Assembly: GCF_007858495.1 (NCBI RefSeq)
Contig: NZ_CP041663.1
Coordinates: 682,001-746,000 of the forward strand
Source: Mycoplasma anserisalpingitidis
GTDB taxonomy: Bacteria; Bacillota_I; Bacilli_A; Mycoplasmatales; Metamycoplasmataceae
Direction: 5' to 3'
DNA length: 64,000 nucleotides
A program made the translations under genes and the position numbers. Below, in pieces: positions 22,186 through 33,713 of this stretch. The notes under the pieces were generated by a model. That model saw nothing but the letters and a program-made list of their open reading frames with translations. It did no database searches and was not told the DNA's origin. Within the stretch, counting starts at the first letter, position 1; every line of letters starts with the position of its first letter.

Positions 22186-23817
22186 TTAAATACTGTTTTT
22201 AAAATATATTTCTATGGCTTTGTCTGAATTTTCAGGAATAATATTGATAAACATATCATCATAATAATTTAATACATCTGAAAATTCTGTGCTTAAATTT
22301 AACATTTTCATGTTTTCTTTCAATTCATAAAATGTTGATAATTCAATAGTACTTTTGGTAAAGGATTCTTTGTTTTTTAACACTTTATCTTTTAATTCAT
22401 CATATTTATTAGAACCCACCAATTTAGCAATAAACATTAAATTTACTACATGATCAATGGACATATTATTAGTATTTAAATTAAAATTATCAATATTTTC
22501 GTCTACTAGTTCAAGCTGTTCATTGTAAATGTATGTTGTTTCATTCTCGTTAGCCAAAATATTTAATGATTTTAATGCATATAAATATGCTGTATTTGAA
22601 CGGTTATATTTCATTCAATCATTTAATTTTTCAATAATTTTTGATAAATTCATACTTAAAAAGTTTTTATCATATTTGTAAATTATTTTTATGTAAAAAT
22701 ACATCTCAACTAAATTTTTTATGTTTTGATAGTCATTATTATTAATTAATTCATTAATATTGTTTTCTATTGAATTAGATATTTTAGAATAATAAATTTC
22801 GCTATTTTTAGTTATACATAAACTAAAATATATATTTAATGATGAGAATGTATATCATGAATATAATCAATTTTGATTATTTTTCATATACTTAATTAGT
22901 AAATCATTTGATTTTCCGTCATTAAATGAAATCATATAATCATAAATTCAATTTGGATATTTTTCAAGAAGTGTAATTTCTGACATTTGGGAAAGTTTTT
23001 CTTTTAAAATATTTTCTCAATTATCATTATAAAAAAACTTTAAAATAATTTCAGAATAATGTAAATCTGTATTAATTAATATATCGATTTTTTGATCAAG
23101 TCATTTTTTAATCTCATCAGTTTTTAATTTGACATTACTTTTTGAATTAATAATAGTATATAAACATTCTATAATAACCCAATCATCTGTTTTATCTAAA
23201 TTAAAATTATTCAAAACATACTCAGCATAACGTGCAAAATTATATTTGTCTTTAAATTTATCAATATGTTTATCTATAAAAAAATTATAAATTCTAGATG
23301 ACATTGTTACAATATAATCTAAATTAGTCTCAGAATAAGGAAAAAATTCAAAAACACACAATTCATAATTTCAAAATTTTTCTATGTTCCTATCAAGTTT
23401 ATATAAATTCAACTTATTGTTTTCTTCAGATAAATACAAAGACTTTATAAAATCAGTATCATAGCTATATGTTTCAAAATTAACGGTATTAATCAGTTCA
23501 CTGATTTCGTTATTTAATCAATTATTATCTAAATTCAATAGCTTTGAAAGTTTATTAAATTCATATAATGTGTCTAATGATGATACTTCTTTTGTGTTAT
23601 ATATATTTATAAAACCTTTATTTTTGACTAATTTAGATTCAATTAAATCATCATATATATCAGTATTAAGTGGTTCTACGATCATAAATGGTAATGAATT
23701 AATTGTTCTTTTAGTCTTAATTTTTTTACTAACTAAAATTACTGTTGGAATAGAAATAAACAATGTTCCAAGAATTAAACTTGAAATCAATAAATATTTT
23801 TTATATATTTTTTTCAT
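22186..23817 (-). CDS. Uncharacterised membrane-anchored protein
   Basis: 543 residues from ATG 23817 (RBS GAAAGG) to TAA at 22186, with several TGA (Trp) codons. It has a basic N-terminus and one membrane helix (YLLISSLILGTLFISIPTV, about residues 8-27). There is no lipobox Cys, so it would be anchored by an uncleaved helix. The remainder is extracytoplasmic, mostly helical and rich in Asn, Lys, Ile and Tyr. No catalytic motif was recognised. It follows the secreted-protein/ABC cluster on the same strand, separated from it by a terminator. A role beside that cluster is only suggested by position. Confidence 0.75.
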
Positions 23818-24009
23818 TTTTCCTTTCTGATTTTATTTTAATAAATTTTGATATAAATATATTATTTTTGGGTTTAAAAATCACGGGTATAGATCAAAAA
23901 TAAAATAAAACAAAATTTGTTAATACATTCAAACGCTTTGATTCAATATATTTAATTCTTTATAATAAGCGATGAGTATTTCATTTTTATGGATCTTACA
24001 AAATAATCA

Positions 24010-24044
24010 AATAAATATAAAAATACAGAGCAATTCTGTATTTT
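24010..24044 (-). terminator. Terminator after the first ABC fusion gene
   Basis: Minus-strand AAATACAG-AATTGCT-CTGTATTT followed by TTATATTTATT, just past the stop at 24050. Confidence 0.7.
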
Positions 24045-24049
24045 AGGCA

Positions 24050-26206
24050 TTAACCCCTTAATAAAAGTAAGCTTTTTTTAAAAAAAGTACTAAGGGAAAT
24101 TGATGTATATATAAAAATGGTAAGACTAAAAATTATTATCCATGTAATCAAGGTTTTTGCATATACCTCAGTGACAATAGGTGTTATTTTAGCAAAACTA
24201 TTCATATTTGAATATAGTAAAAATTGAATGGGTTGAACAAAAATTAAGGAAACAATTAATGTTAATATCATTAATAAAACGATAATTGATATATGGTACA
24301 TTAAACTTTGAAAAGGTTTAGCACCATAGACTTTTAATATTCCAATTATTTTACGTTTTGAATGGATACTCATAAAGCTAAAAACAGTTATGAAGAGCAA
24401 TGACAATAAAGCTAAAGCAAAAGAAATATAGGCTAAAATAATTGATGTAGAATTTTGACTACTTACAATTTTAGCGATAGCTTCATCCGTGTAATTAATA
24501 ATCCTATATCCTTCTTTTTCTAACTCTTCTATTTTGTTTTTGTCATCTGTATAAATATTAATAGACTTGAATACATTTTCATTTTTTATATTATATAAAT
24601 CATTGGAAATCATTATTTCGTCACTATCGTTTTCGTATATCCCGACAACCTTTACGTAAAAACCTCTATAAATTCCACCAATATTAAAATATTCGTTTAA
24701 ATATTTTTTATCCCCATAAACATTGCTGGATGGAATTAAAATTTCATCATAGTTTTCTATATATCTACCATTTAAAATTTTGATATTATCATTTTGAGGT
24801 AAGACTTTTTGTATCTTAGTCGAGTCGAATGAGGGTGTTGGTTTCCCATTCAAGGTGATATTTTCAAGATAAACATCTTTACTAAATATTTTTGCAATAT
24901 CATAACTTCAATTAAACGAAACATTTTTATTTAAATATGTGTAATAAATATCTCTAATATTAATATTTTCATTAATTCCAATTATTGTAAATTCTTGTTT
25001 AATTTCTTCATCATTTTTTGATATAAGTATTTCAAATTTCTTACCTATAGGATCTTCTATTTTTAATTTATCTACAATATCTTTTCCTAAAATAATTTCA
25101 TTATCATTTAAAAATGGAATTTTTTTATTTGAATTAATTCAAATATTATTTGATAAATATTCACCATTATCCACAAAAAATATATCTTCAAGAAACGTTT
25201 TTTCACCATTAATATAATAATATGGAATTCGTGTTATGTAATTTTGTGAAATGTAATCAAAGCCTTTATCATTAATATGTTCTAAGTCATAGCTGGTGAT
25301 ATAACTTGAGTGGTGTTTTGTTTCAACTTCGTAAATATTTTGCTCAATTTGATTTTTATACGATGAATTTATATTAAAAGTTTTTTGTGTTAAGTTAACA
25401 GCTGTACTTGTTGATATGCATGTTGTTACAAATGTTAAAAGTACTAATAAAAATAGTAATCATTTTCTCTTAAAATCAGATCAAGTTAAACTTAAAATTG
25501 GTTTATATTTGCTAAATTTTGTCTTATGACTTTTAACATTAACGACTGGTTTTTTGTCCACTGACGGTAATTTATTTTCCATCATCATTTTTGTTTCCAT
25601 ATCAAAGATATAATCACCATATTTTTTTGCAGATTCAAGATCGTGGGAAACTACAATAATAGTTTTAGAATCTTTTAATTTTGAAAGTAAATTAAAGATC
25701 TCATCACTATTTTTAGCATCTAAATTTCCAGTTGGTTCATCACAAAGTAAAATGTCAGATCCTCTAGATAATGAACGTATGATCGCAATCCTTTGCTTTT
25801 CTCCACCACTTAGTTTTGACACTTTTTTATTTAAAGTTTTTTTGGAAATATTAAGCACTTTTGCGATTTCATATATATCAGATACATTAACTTCCCTGTT
25901 TATAATTTGATTTGAAATTAAAATATTTTGTAAACCACTTAAATTTTCAATTAGATTAAAATTTTGAAAAACATAATCTATCTTTATTTCTTCTTTTTTA
26001 TTTTCAAAATCTACTTCGTTATTATCAAATAATATCTCGCCAGAATCACATTTTTCCAACCCACCTATGATATTAAGCAAAGTTGACTTACCACAACCTG
26101 ACCTACCTGTAATAAAAATTAATTTATTTTTCTTAAATTCTGCATTTAAATTTTTTATTACATATTTGTCTTCATATTTTTTACTTAAGTTTTTAATATT
26201 AATCAA
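24050..26206 (-). CDS. MacB-like ABC transporter, fused ATPase and FtsX-type permease (copy 1)
   Basis: One frame of 718 residues once TGA codons are Trp. Residues 1-225 form the ATPase: Walker A GRSGCGKST, signature LSGGEKQR, Walker B ILLCDEPTGNLD. Then come a membrane helix (about 248-265), an ectodomain to about residue 585, and an FtsX module (IIGILKVYGAKPFQS plus three helices). I chose TTG 26206 because it begins at the canonical INIKNLSKKY position with GAAGG upstream and because the paralogue also starts at TTG; ATG 26221 is the alternative. It overlaps the secreted-protein stop by 8 bases. Export of a peptide or protein is inferred. The ATPase resembles lactococcin 972-group exporters. 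Confidence 0.82.
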
Positions 26207-26837
26207 AATGCGAACCTTCAAAACTATTATAAATATTTTTATTTATAGAACTAACTTCGGTATCTACCGAAACATAATATGAATTATTCAATTTAAAAAG
26301 CGTTCTAACATTTACGGAACCATCAATTCAACTTGAGAATCTGGCAGAAACATTATATTCATTTTTTATTCGTTCACTACTTGTTGTTGTAAGTGTTTCT
26401 TGATAACTTTTATCAGATTTTGATATTGAAACCGAACCACCTAAAGAAGCATTTACTCCACTTGTTCCGGCACTTATCCCTCCTGAAAAAGTCGCTCCAT
26501 TAATTCCTCAGTAATCGATTCAATAATTGGTTGTCATAGCAATGTAAGGGATTTGGTATGGTTTCTTATCTTTTACAACATTAGATCACGATTTTCCATC
26601 TCAATGCGCTTTATCAGGAACAAATCAATTGTGCGATACTTTCACAGTTCCTTCATTTGCAACAAATAAATCTAATCCATTAACGCGTTTATATGCATAT
26701 TTATTAGTAGAAATATTAGAAGTATCCACAGTTCAAGCTTTAGCTTCTTTTGAATTTAACTCAATTGCCACTACGGTTGGTGCACCAATTGCAACGACTG
26801 TAGATGAAAATAATAAGCCTTTTATAATTTTTTTCAT
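26199..26837 (-). CDS. Secreted Trp-rich protein, candidate exported effector or bacteriocin-like protein
   Basis: 212 residues from ATG 26837 (RBS GGAG). The signal peptide has a basic start (MKKIIKGLLF), a hydrophobic core and an AKA site at residues 32-34, giving a mature protein from Trp35. The seven Trp residues (35, 71, 79, 84, 106, 110, 170) are all TGA codons. Residues about 115-139 are a Gly/Ser-rich stretch with alternating hydrophobic residues, as in amphipathic beta-hairpins, followed by Ser/Thr-rich strands. No lipobox Cys is present. I do not recognise the family. It lies between, and overlaps one of, two fused ABC exporters, so it may be their cargo. Position gives this more than sequence does. 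Confidence 0.7.
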
Positions 26838-26861
26838 TCTTTCTCCATCAAATATTTTTAT

Positions 26862-26912
26862 TTACTTACATAAGTATCAAAAAATGTTCAGTATTACTTA
26901 CATATTTTATCA
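26862..26912 (-). promoter_or_regulatory. Promoter and repeated 5' UTR motif of the secreted-protein gene
   Basis: Extended -10 TGATAAAAT at 26904-26912 (minus). Two copies of ATGTAAGTAA lie at 26894-26903 and 26862-26871, 32 bases apart. The first touches the -10 and the second is within the untranslated leader. They may be an operator or RNA-binding sites. Confidence 0.4.
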
Positions 26913-26973
26913 ATACAAATACATAAGGAAGAAATGCAAGAATATAAAATTTCATTTGATTTATTTCAAAAAT

Positions 26974-27008
26974 AAAAAAACACTATTTAACGTATATTAA
27001 TGTTTTTT
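26974..27008 (-). terminator. Terminator after the second ABC fusion gene
   Basis: Minus-strand AAACA...TGTTT outer stem with an inner TTAATATACGTTAA, followed by TTTTTTTATTTTT. It lies 29 bases after the stop at 27037. Confidence 0.55.
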
Positions 27009-27036
27009 AAGATTTTTATATTCTTTTCTTCTAGAA

Positions 27037-29172
27037 TTATTTTAATAAATTTGAAGTTTTTTCATTAAATTTTTTGAAAGAAATTATAGTATAAATTAGT
27101 ATAGAAAGAATAGTTAATGAAATTCAGGTAATCGATACCACTTTGAAATTGTAAACTCAATCAATGTTAACTTGAAACTCCATAAGTTGTATATAACCAG
27201 AAACCCATAAATGAATTGGATAATAAAGTGAAAAACTTATTATACCTGCTATTAATAAAATTACAATAAGAGATGTTATATGATATAACATGCATACAAA
27301 AGTTTTGGCTCCTAGTACTTTAAATATTCCTATTTCTTTAGTTTTAGAATCATTTAACATTTTTCCGGTTATAATCAAAATCAAGAACGATATTAAAGAA
27401 ATTGATAAAGAAACATATTTAAGAGTTGTATGAAGTCCTAAAGAATTTTGTAATATTTTTTCTAAAAATTGGGTTGATGGTTTGAAAATCTCATATAAGT
27501 AATTAATATTTTGAATTTTTTTATTTATTTCTGAGTCATCGCTATAAATTTTTAAAAAATTAGGTTGTGCTTTATTAATATTTTTTATGAATTCATCTGA
27601 TCCTGCTATTGCTTTTTTTTCGTATTCGAAAACTCCAACAACTTTAACATAAGTGTTTTTATTTTCCGTTTGCAATAAATACTCAAAATTTAATTTAATA
27701 TTAGAATTGTAGATCGATGATGAAATTAATATTTCACTACTACTATTAACTTTTCTACCATCTATAATTTTTAAGTCATTATCATTTATTAAATTTGTAA
27801 ATTTTACCTGTGTCTTTTTATTATCAACATTGTAATTTAATATGTAACTTTCATTATCAAAAAAATTATCTTCAACTAATTTTAATTTAGTATTAGGATT
27901 TATAAAACTTAGTATAAATTTATTATCCGTAGTTCTTAAATAATTTATGTCAACAACGTTAAATTCATAATTATAAATGTTGATTTTGTTTCCTATTATT
28001 TCCTCTGGTTTTATTTTAAATTTATCTAATATATTACCACTTAATATAATTTCATTTTCTTTCAAAAATTTAATTTCTTTGTTTGAATATGTTTGAACTT
28101 CATTTCTTTTCGACTCGATATTATCATAACCTTCAATTTCTAAATTATTTATTACTGTTTTTTTATCATTATAACTAACTAAATAATATTGCTCATTAAA
28201 TTTGTATTCTTCTACAACTCTATTTACATTAAAATTATTAGTTATGTTTTCAATTTCTTCTTTAGTAAATACTGCTTTATTTTTCTTAACTAAGTTAAAT
28301 TGATCTAAATTAGCTTTATTAACATTAGATTGCACCATATTTTCATTGATATGTATTAAATTATTTGAAGTTGAAATAAGTAAAGTAGAAAAAACAAATG
28401 ATAATATTAGTAAAATAAATAATACAAATTTCTTTTTGTAATCCGATCATACTAATTTTAGTGTTGGTTTTAATTTTGAATTTTTTATTTTAACTTCAAT
28501 TTTATTATTGATTAATGTATTTTGTATTTCGTTGACTTCGTTATTTATTAAAACATTTTTTTCTAAATCATAAATATAATCACCATAACGTTTAGCTGAT
28601 TTGACATCATGAGTAATTATAATTATTGTTTTACTAGACTTTAAACTAGATAAAATCTTAAAAACTTCATCACTATTATTTTGATCTAAATTCCCAGTTG
28701 GTTCGTCACATAAAATAATTTCAGAATCTCTAGTTATTGATCTTAAAATTGCTATTCTTTGTTTTTGACCACCGCTTAATTTACTTACTTCTTTATTCAA
28801 TATTTCCTCAGAAATATCTAATTTTTTAGCTAATTCTACTATTTCAGTTTTAGCTATATCCCTATTAATTATTTGATTAGCGATTAAAATATTATCCATC
28901 GCTGAGATATTTTCAACTAAATTATAACTTTGAAAAACACAGTCGATTTTGTTATTTTTCAAGTATTCTTTAAGTTTTATTTTTTCATCTCCAATATAAA
29001 TTTCGCCAGAATCTGAATTTTCAATCCCTAAAATTAAATTCAATAGTGTTGTTTTGCCACTACCTGATCTACCGGTAATGAAGATCATCCTATTTTTAGG
29101 AAATCTTAAATTTAAATTCTCAAAGATAACTTGATCATTAAATTTCTTACTTATATTTTCTAATTCAATCAA
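27037..29172 (-). CDS. MacB-like ABC transporter, fused ATPase and FtsX-type permease (copy 2)
   Basis: 711 residues starting at TTG 29172, supported by GGAG six bases upstream; no ATG occurs at that position. The ATPase begins IELENISKKF with Walker A GRSGSGKTT, signature LSGGQKQR and Walker B IILCDEPTGNLD. Trp242 (TGA) joins it to the permease: helix about 247-265, ectodomain, then three C-terminal helices with IGIFKVLGAKTFVCM. It is a paralogue of copy 1 with the same ATPase-permease junction position, so the pair arose by duplication. The secreted-protein gene lies between the copies. The two may act as a heterodimer; this is inferred. Confidence 0.82.
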
Positions 29173-29206
29173 AATTTCTCCTTTTAATATAAATTATTTT
29201 AAATCA

Positions 29207-29255
29207 TAAAAATAAAAAAGACGTATATTTATATGGATTTTTCATAAAATACGTC
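29207..29255 (-). terminator. Terminator after the first M13 peptidase gene
   Basis: Minus-strand GACGTAT...ATACGTC stem with an AT-rich loop, followed by TTTTTTATTTTT. Confidence 0.6.
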
Positions 29256-29262
29256 ATTTACA

Positions 29263-31170
29263 TTATCAAATTTCAAAAATTTCTTCTTTTTTAGAAAATA
29301 ATTCATCGCCTTCTTCCAGATTGTAAAATTCTTGGAATTCCTTGATGTTTTTTAGTTGTAGATTAACTCTTTCTTTAGCGGGCGAGTGAACATCTGTTAA
29401 TAATCTTCTAATTGAATGTTCTTTATTTGCATAACCTCTCTCGCAATATGCGTAATTTTTGAAGAAATCATCAAGATTGAAATCTTTTTCACTTGAACCA
29501 GCAATTAAGGCCGAAATAATTCCTCCATTATCAGCTATATTTTCAGAAACTGTAAGTTTTCCATTAACTTTTCCAAATTCAGTTTCATAATTATCAAATA
29601 GTTCGATCATTTTTTTCGTTTTGGTTTTAAAATTTTCATAATCTTGCTCAGTTCATCAATTATTGAAACTACCATTTTCATCAAACTGTGCACCATTATT
29701 GTCAAAGGCATGGGAAATTTCATGACCTATTGTCATACCTAAACCACCATAATTTTTACCACTTGAAGCATTATAATCATAAAATGGAGCTTGTAAATAA
29801 CCGGCGGGAAAAACTATTCTATTAGAAAATGGATTGAAATAAGCATTCACTTCATACGAACCCATATGTCAAATATTTTCATCAACATTTTGATTATATT
29901 TTGAATATTCAAATCTTGTAACAACTTTATCCAAATATCTAAAATTACTTAGTAAATCTCCATTTTCTTCGAAACTTATTACATTAAACTCATTAAAATA
30001 TTTTTCAATATAATCTGGATAACCAACCATCGGTTGAATTTTTTCTAGCTTTTTAATTGCCATTTTAATTGTGTCGCTTGATAATCATGTATTTTGTTTT
30101 AGTCTATTTTTGTATACATCAATTATTTTATAAACCATTTTTTTAACATCTTCTTTAGCTTCATCACTAAAGTTTTTCTTACCATAATATAAACTAAAAA
30201 CTTCACCGAAGTATGATAATGTTAAATAATACGCTCACTTTTCGAGACTTTTATTTTCTTTAGCACCAGTAAGAACTTGAGTTAATTCAAAAGAAATTTT
30301 TCTAGTTTCTTCAGTTAAAAATGAACCATAGAATAAGAAATTTTTAACTAAGATAAGTGATTTAAATTTTTCAAAATTTTCTTGATTGTAGATATTTTTA
30401 TAGTTATTAATATATTTTGGATTTTCAACAACAATTTGATCTGGCAATTCTTTAATTGCATATAAAATGTAATCTTTAACATTAAAATTATTAAAAATTT
30501 TAACAAAGTCATCTATTTTATAAGGATTGTAATATTTAGCTGTATCTGCCTTTTCTTCGCTTGATTTCATGAATTGAGCCGCTAATTGATCAAATTCAAA
30601 AGCTTGCGAAATTATATTTTCGATTTTTTTATCATCAAAACCATATAACTTCATTAATTTTGAAGCAACATTTTTAACAGCATTTAGTATCTTTGTTTTC
30701 TTTTCTTCATCTTCATAATATTCTTTTGAAGGTAATAAACCTCTATAATCATTTGCTCATATAGTATAAATTTTATTGTTTATAAAATCTTCAGAAATAC
30801 TTAATTGTAAGGGTACGAAAGCTAAAATTTCTTCAAATTCATTGATTTTTTTATAAATTTCATCGTAATTATTGATACTTAAAATTAAATCAACTTCATT
30901 TTTTATGCTTTTTCATGCTGTTTTTTCTCTATTTTCAACATCAATAAGCATTTTGTAAAAATTAACCATTTCTTTAATTTTATATTCATTAGGAATTAAT
31001 TTCTCGTCTCCAGCTCAATTCTTCATTAATTTTCTTAACTCTTCATCAATTTCAAGACTTTTTTGTGAATATGAACTAATTTCACTTCTATCGGAAGGGA
31101 TTGGAGTATTTTTTAATCATTCTTGGTTTACATATGTAAAGAAATCATTCTTCAATAATTTATAACTCAT
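29263..31170 (-). CDS. pepO: M13 family zinc metallopeptidase, PepO-like (copy 1)
   Basis: 635 residues from ATG 31170, with the RBS AGGAG formed at the rsmG stop (TAGGAG). The zinc site HEISHAFDNNG lies at about residue 480, the substrate-binding motif NAYFNP about 40 residues earlier, and the third zinc ligand in ENIADNGG about 65 residues later. These are the diagnostic neprilysin/PepO motifs. There is no signal peptide or membrane helix, so it is a cytosolic oligopeptidase that finishes breakdown of imported peptides. A second copy lies at 34603-36507 on the opposite strand. Confidence 0.93.
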
Positions 31171-31179
31171 ATATTTCTC

Positions 31180-31860
31180 CTATTTTTTTATGTCTTTTCA
31201 TTTATATGGGAATTCTTTTGGTGTGCTTCTTAATTTAGTTATTTCAACAATAAAGTTGTGTTTGTCAGTATTATTAATTTCTAATTTCTTAACATTAATG
31301 TTATATTTAAGTTTTTTTAAAATATCTTCAGCATTTTCTATTTCAGATGAGTAATTTTGTCCCTTTATCAAAGACATATTTCCATTTATTTTTAATAAGT
31401 GGAATGAACTCATAAGCATACTTCTAACATCAGCCACAGCTCTGGCAACTATTAAATCGAAAATATTTTTTTCTAAAACTTCTTCTGAACGAGTTCTGAT
31501 AACTTTAACTCTGTCTTGGATATTAAACATTGTTATAACTTCATTCAGAAAATTAACTCTTTTTTGAATGGGTTCATAAATTGTTAGTTTATTTTTATTA
31601 TTTAATAAAACAAAAGGTATTGATGGAAAACCTACCCCAGCGCCAATATCCAAAATTTCCATATTTTCTTGACTTTTACAAACTTCTTCCATGTACATAA
31701 GAGATTCATAAATACCTTCTCCCCATAGTTTGTCGTCGTAAAAACCAGTTAAATTCATTACTTTGTTCTTTTCTTCTATAAAATTAACATATTTTTCAAG
31801 TGTAGAAAAATCATAATTATTGTTTTTACAATAATTAATAACAATTTCTTTATTTGTCAT
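31180..31860 (-). CDS. rsmG: 16S rRNA (guanine527-N7)-methyltransferase RsmG
   Basis: 226 residues. The SAM-binding motif is ILDIGAGVGFPSIP (about residues 69-82), with the later conserved segment DLIVARAVADVRSM. It methylates G527 of 16S rRNA in the 30S decoding region. The true end is TAG at 31180-31182, six codons beyond a TGA that reads as Trp. The start overlaps the prs stop (TAATG), and the stop overlaps the RBS of the M13 peptidase gene, so prs-rsmG-pepO form one tight operon. Confidence 0.94.
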
Positions 31861-32834
31861 TATATTTTTTTAATATTCCTTTTGAATTTTGTGTATAAAT
31901 CAGAAATACTTTTTCCTTCAATTGATGATTCAATAACACCAGCTAAAAATTCACCTAAACTTACAATTTCAAGTTTTGTGTATTTTTTGGCTAATTCATA
32001 GTTATCAATTGAGTCAGTAATAATAACTTTTTCAACATTAGGATTTTGTTCAAAAGCATCAAAACCTTTCGAAAAAATTCCATGACTTGCCATAACAATA
32101 ATTTTTTTAGCTCCATTTTCTTTCAAAGCGTCGACAGCTTTTAAAATTGTTCCACCTGTGTCAATAATATCATCAATAATAACTGCATTTTGATCTTCAA
32201 TGTTTCCAATAAGACCCATAACCTCAGTTTGATTTACACCAGTTCTTCTTTTATCAATAATACTTATTCTTACAGTATTAGCAATTAACTCAGCAAGTCT
32301 TCTTGCTCTAACAGTTCCACCATGGTCTGGAGATACAACTGTAAATTTCTCATTTCTAGCTACCAAAGCTTTAGCCAAAGGATATTGTCCTCTTAAATCG
32401 TCGATTGGAATATCAAAAAATCCTTGAATTGAAGGGTTGTGTAAGTCAACACAAATTAATTTTGTTGCACCTGCTTTTTGTAAAAAGTCAGCAACTAATT
32501 TAGCACCAATAGGTTGTCTTCCCGCAGCTTTTCTATCTTGTCTTGCATAACCATAATAACTTAAACAAACAGTAATTGATCTAGCACTAGCTCTTTTTAA
32601 TGAATCTAAAAATAAAGATAATTCCATGATGTTGTCATTAACAGGTCTAGAAGTGTTTGCAATAATGTAAACATCTTTTCCTCTTACTGTTTCATCAGCA
32701 ACCATCATTATTTCACCATCAGCGTAAACTGTTTTGGTAATTCCTGTTAGAGGAATATTTAAAATTTCAGATACTTTATTTGCTAAAGTCTTAGAGTTAT
32801 CAAGACCAAAAAGCATCACATCTTTCTTTTTCAT
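31860..32834 (-). CDS. prs: Ribose-phosphate pyrophosphokinase
   Basis: 324 residues from ATG 32834, chosen over GTG 32843 because the GTG is part of the RBS (AGGTGGAG). It has the PRPP-synthetase features VVSPDHGGTVRARRLAE (about residue 170), the PRPP loop VIIDDIIDTGGT and a metal-binding region LICVDLHNPSIQGFF. It makes PRPP from ribose-5-phosphate and ATP for nucleotide salvage, which is essential in mycoplasmas. A TATAAT at 32865-32870 (minus) would give a leader of about 25 bases. Confidence 0.96.
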   Translation of the reverse strand: MKKKDVMLFGLDNSKTLANKVSEILNIPLTGITKTVYADGEIMMVADETVRGKDVYIIANTSRPVNDNIMELSLFLDSLKRASARSITVCLSYYGYARQDRKAAGRQPIGAKLVADFLQKAGATKLICVDLHNPSIQGFFDIPIDDLRGQYPLAKALVARNEKFTVVSPDHGGTVRARRLAELIANTVRISIIDKRRTGVNQTEVMGLIGNIEDQNAVIIDDIIDTGGTILKAVDALKENGAKKIIVMASHGIFSKGFDAFEQNPNVEKVIITDSIDNYELAKKYTKLEIVSLGEFLAGVIESSIEGKSISDLYTKFKRNIKKI

Positions 32835-32914
32835 TTTCTCCACCTTTTTTATAATTTTTACTTAATTATAATATAAAAAATTTTAAAGGTTTGATTTGTT
32901 GATCTTTTTTCAAT

Positions 32915-32937
32915 AAAAAAGAATGTTTAACACATTC
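32915..32937 (-). terminator. Terminator after rsmA
   Basis: Minus-strand GAATGT-GTTAA-ACATTC followed by TTTTTTATTG; the stem begins within the rsmA TAG stop. Confidence 0.65.
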
Positions 32938-33713
32938 TAATTTTGAAACTCTGTTAAATATTGATGTAACTTTATAATTTCTTCTAGATCTAGTTGTTGA
33001 ATTCTAACATTTTCATCAATGTTTAATTTTTCATATGCTTTTTTTATTGCATTTGTTGAAAACTTATTTGTTAAAGAATAAGTTAATTTTTTTCTTCTTG
33101 CTAAAAAACAAAGTTTAAAGAATTCTTTTAATTCAGAGTAGTTTTTCATATTCTTCTTAAACTTTAATGAAATTATTGCTGAATCAACTTTTGGAGCTGG
33201 GTTAAATGAATTTGCTTTTACAATAAATTCTAATTTACAATCAGCTAAATATTGACAAGTTAGTGAAAGTTTTGAATAATCAGGTGAATTTTTTTTAGCA
33301 ATAATTCTTTGAGCAACTTCTTTTTGAACCATCAAAATAGCACTATTAAAGTTTTCTACTTGATCAAAAATTTTAAAAAGTATATCGGTTGTAATGTAGT
33401 ATGGAATGTTTGCAATAACATCATAATTTTTATAGTTTTGTAAATCAGCCTCAAGAAAATCCATTTGGTTAAGTGTGAAATTATCATCATGAATTTCCTT
33501 TTTTAAAATTTCAACCATGTCCGGATCAATTTCAAAACAATCTAGTTTTTTTGCTTCTTTAACAAGTATTTTTGTCAATGCACCGCGACCTGGTCCTATT
33601 TCAATAATATTTTTATTTTTTGGTTGTGAAACATCAATTATTTTTTTAATAATATTTTGATCAATTAAAAAATTTTGACCAAACTTCTTTTTAGCATAGA
33701 CTTCTTTTTTCAT
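32937..33713 (-). CDS. rsmA: 16S rRNA adenine dimethyltransferase RsmA (KsgA)
   Basis: 258 residues. N-terminal KKFGQNFLIDQNI and SAM motif IIEIGPGRGALT are diagnostic, as is the catalytic NIPYYITT (about residue 100). It dimethylates two adjacent adenines in the 3' loop of 16S rRNA during 30S maturation. Its ATG overlaps the tatD stop (TAATG), and a terminator overlaps its own stop. Confidence 0.96.
   Translation of the reverse strand: MKKEVYAKKKFGQNFLIDQNIIKKIIDVSQPKNKNIIEIGPGRGALTKILVKEAKKLDCFEIDPDMVEILKKEIHDDNFTLNQMDFLEADLQNYKNYDVIANIPYYITTDILFKIFDQVENFNSAILMVQKEVAQRIIAKKNSPDYSKLSLTCQYLADCKLEFIVKANSFNPAPKVDSAIISLKFKKNMKNYSELKEFFKLCFLARRKKLTYSLTNKFSTNAIKKAYEKLNIDENVRIQQLDLEEIIKLHQYLTEFQN

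Noticed and set aside
24050-26206. Separate ATPase and permease genes in the 24-29 kb cluster
   Set aside because: The apparent stop between them is TGA (Trp242) in both paralogues, and the frame continues into the permease, so each is one fused gene.
26199-26837. Calling the secreted protein lactococcin 972
   Set aside because: The ABC context resembles that group, but the protein is 212 residues, lacks the family's conserved pattern, and family membership is unproven.
26629-27000. Plus-strand 123-residue frame
   Set aside because: It lies antisense to the secreted-protein gene and its terminator, lacks an RBS and has no recognisable content.
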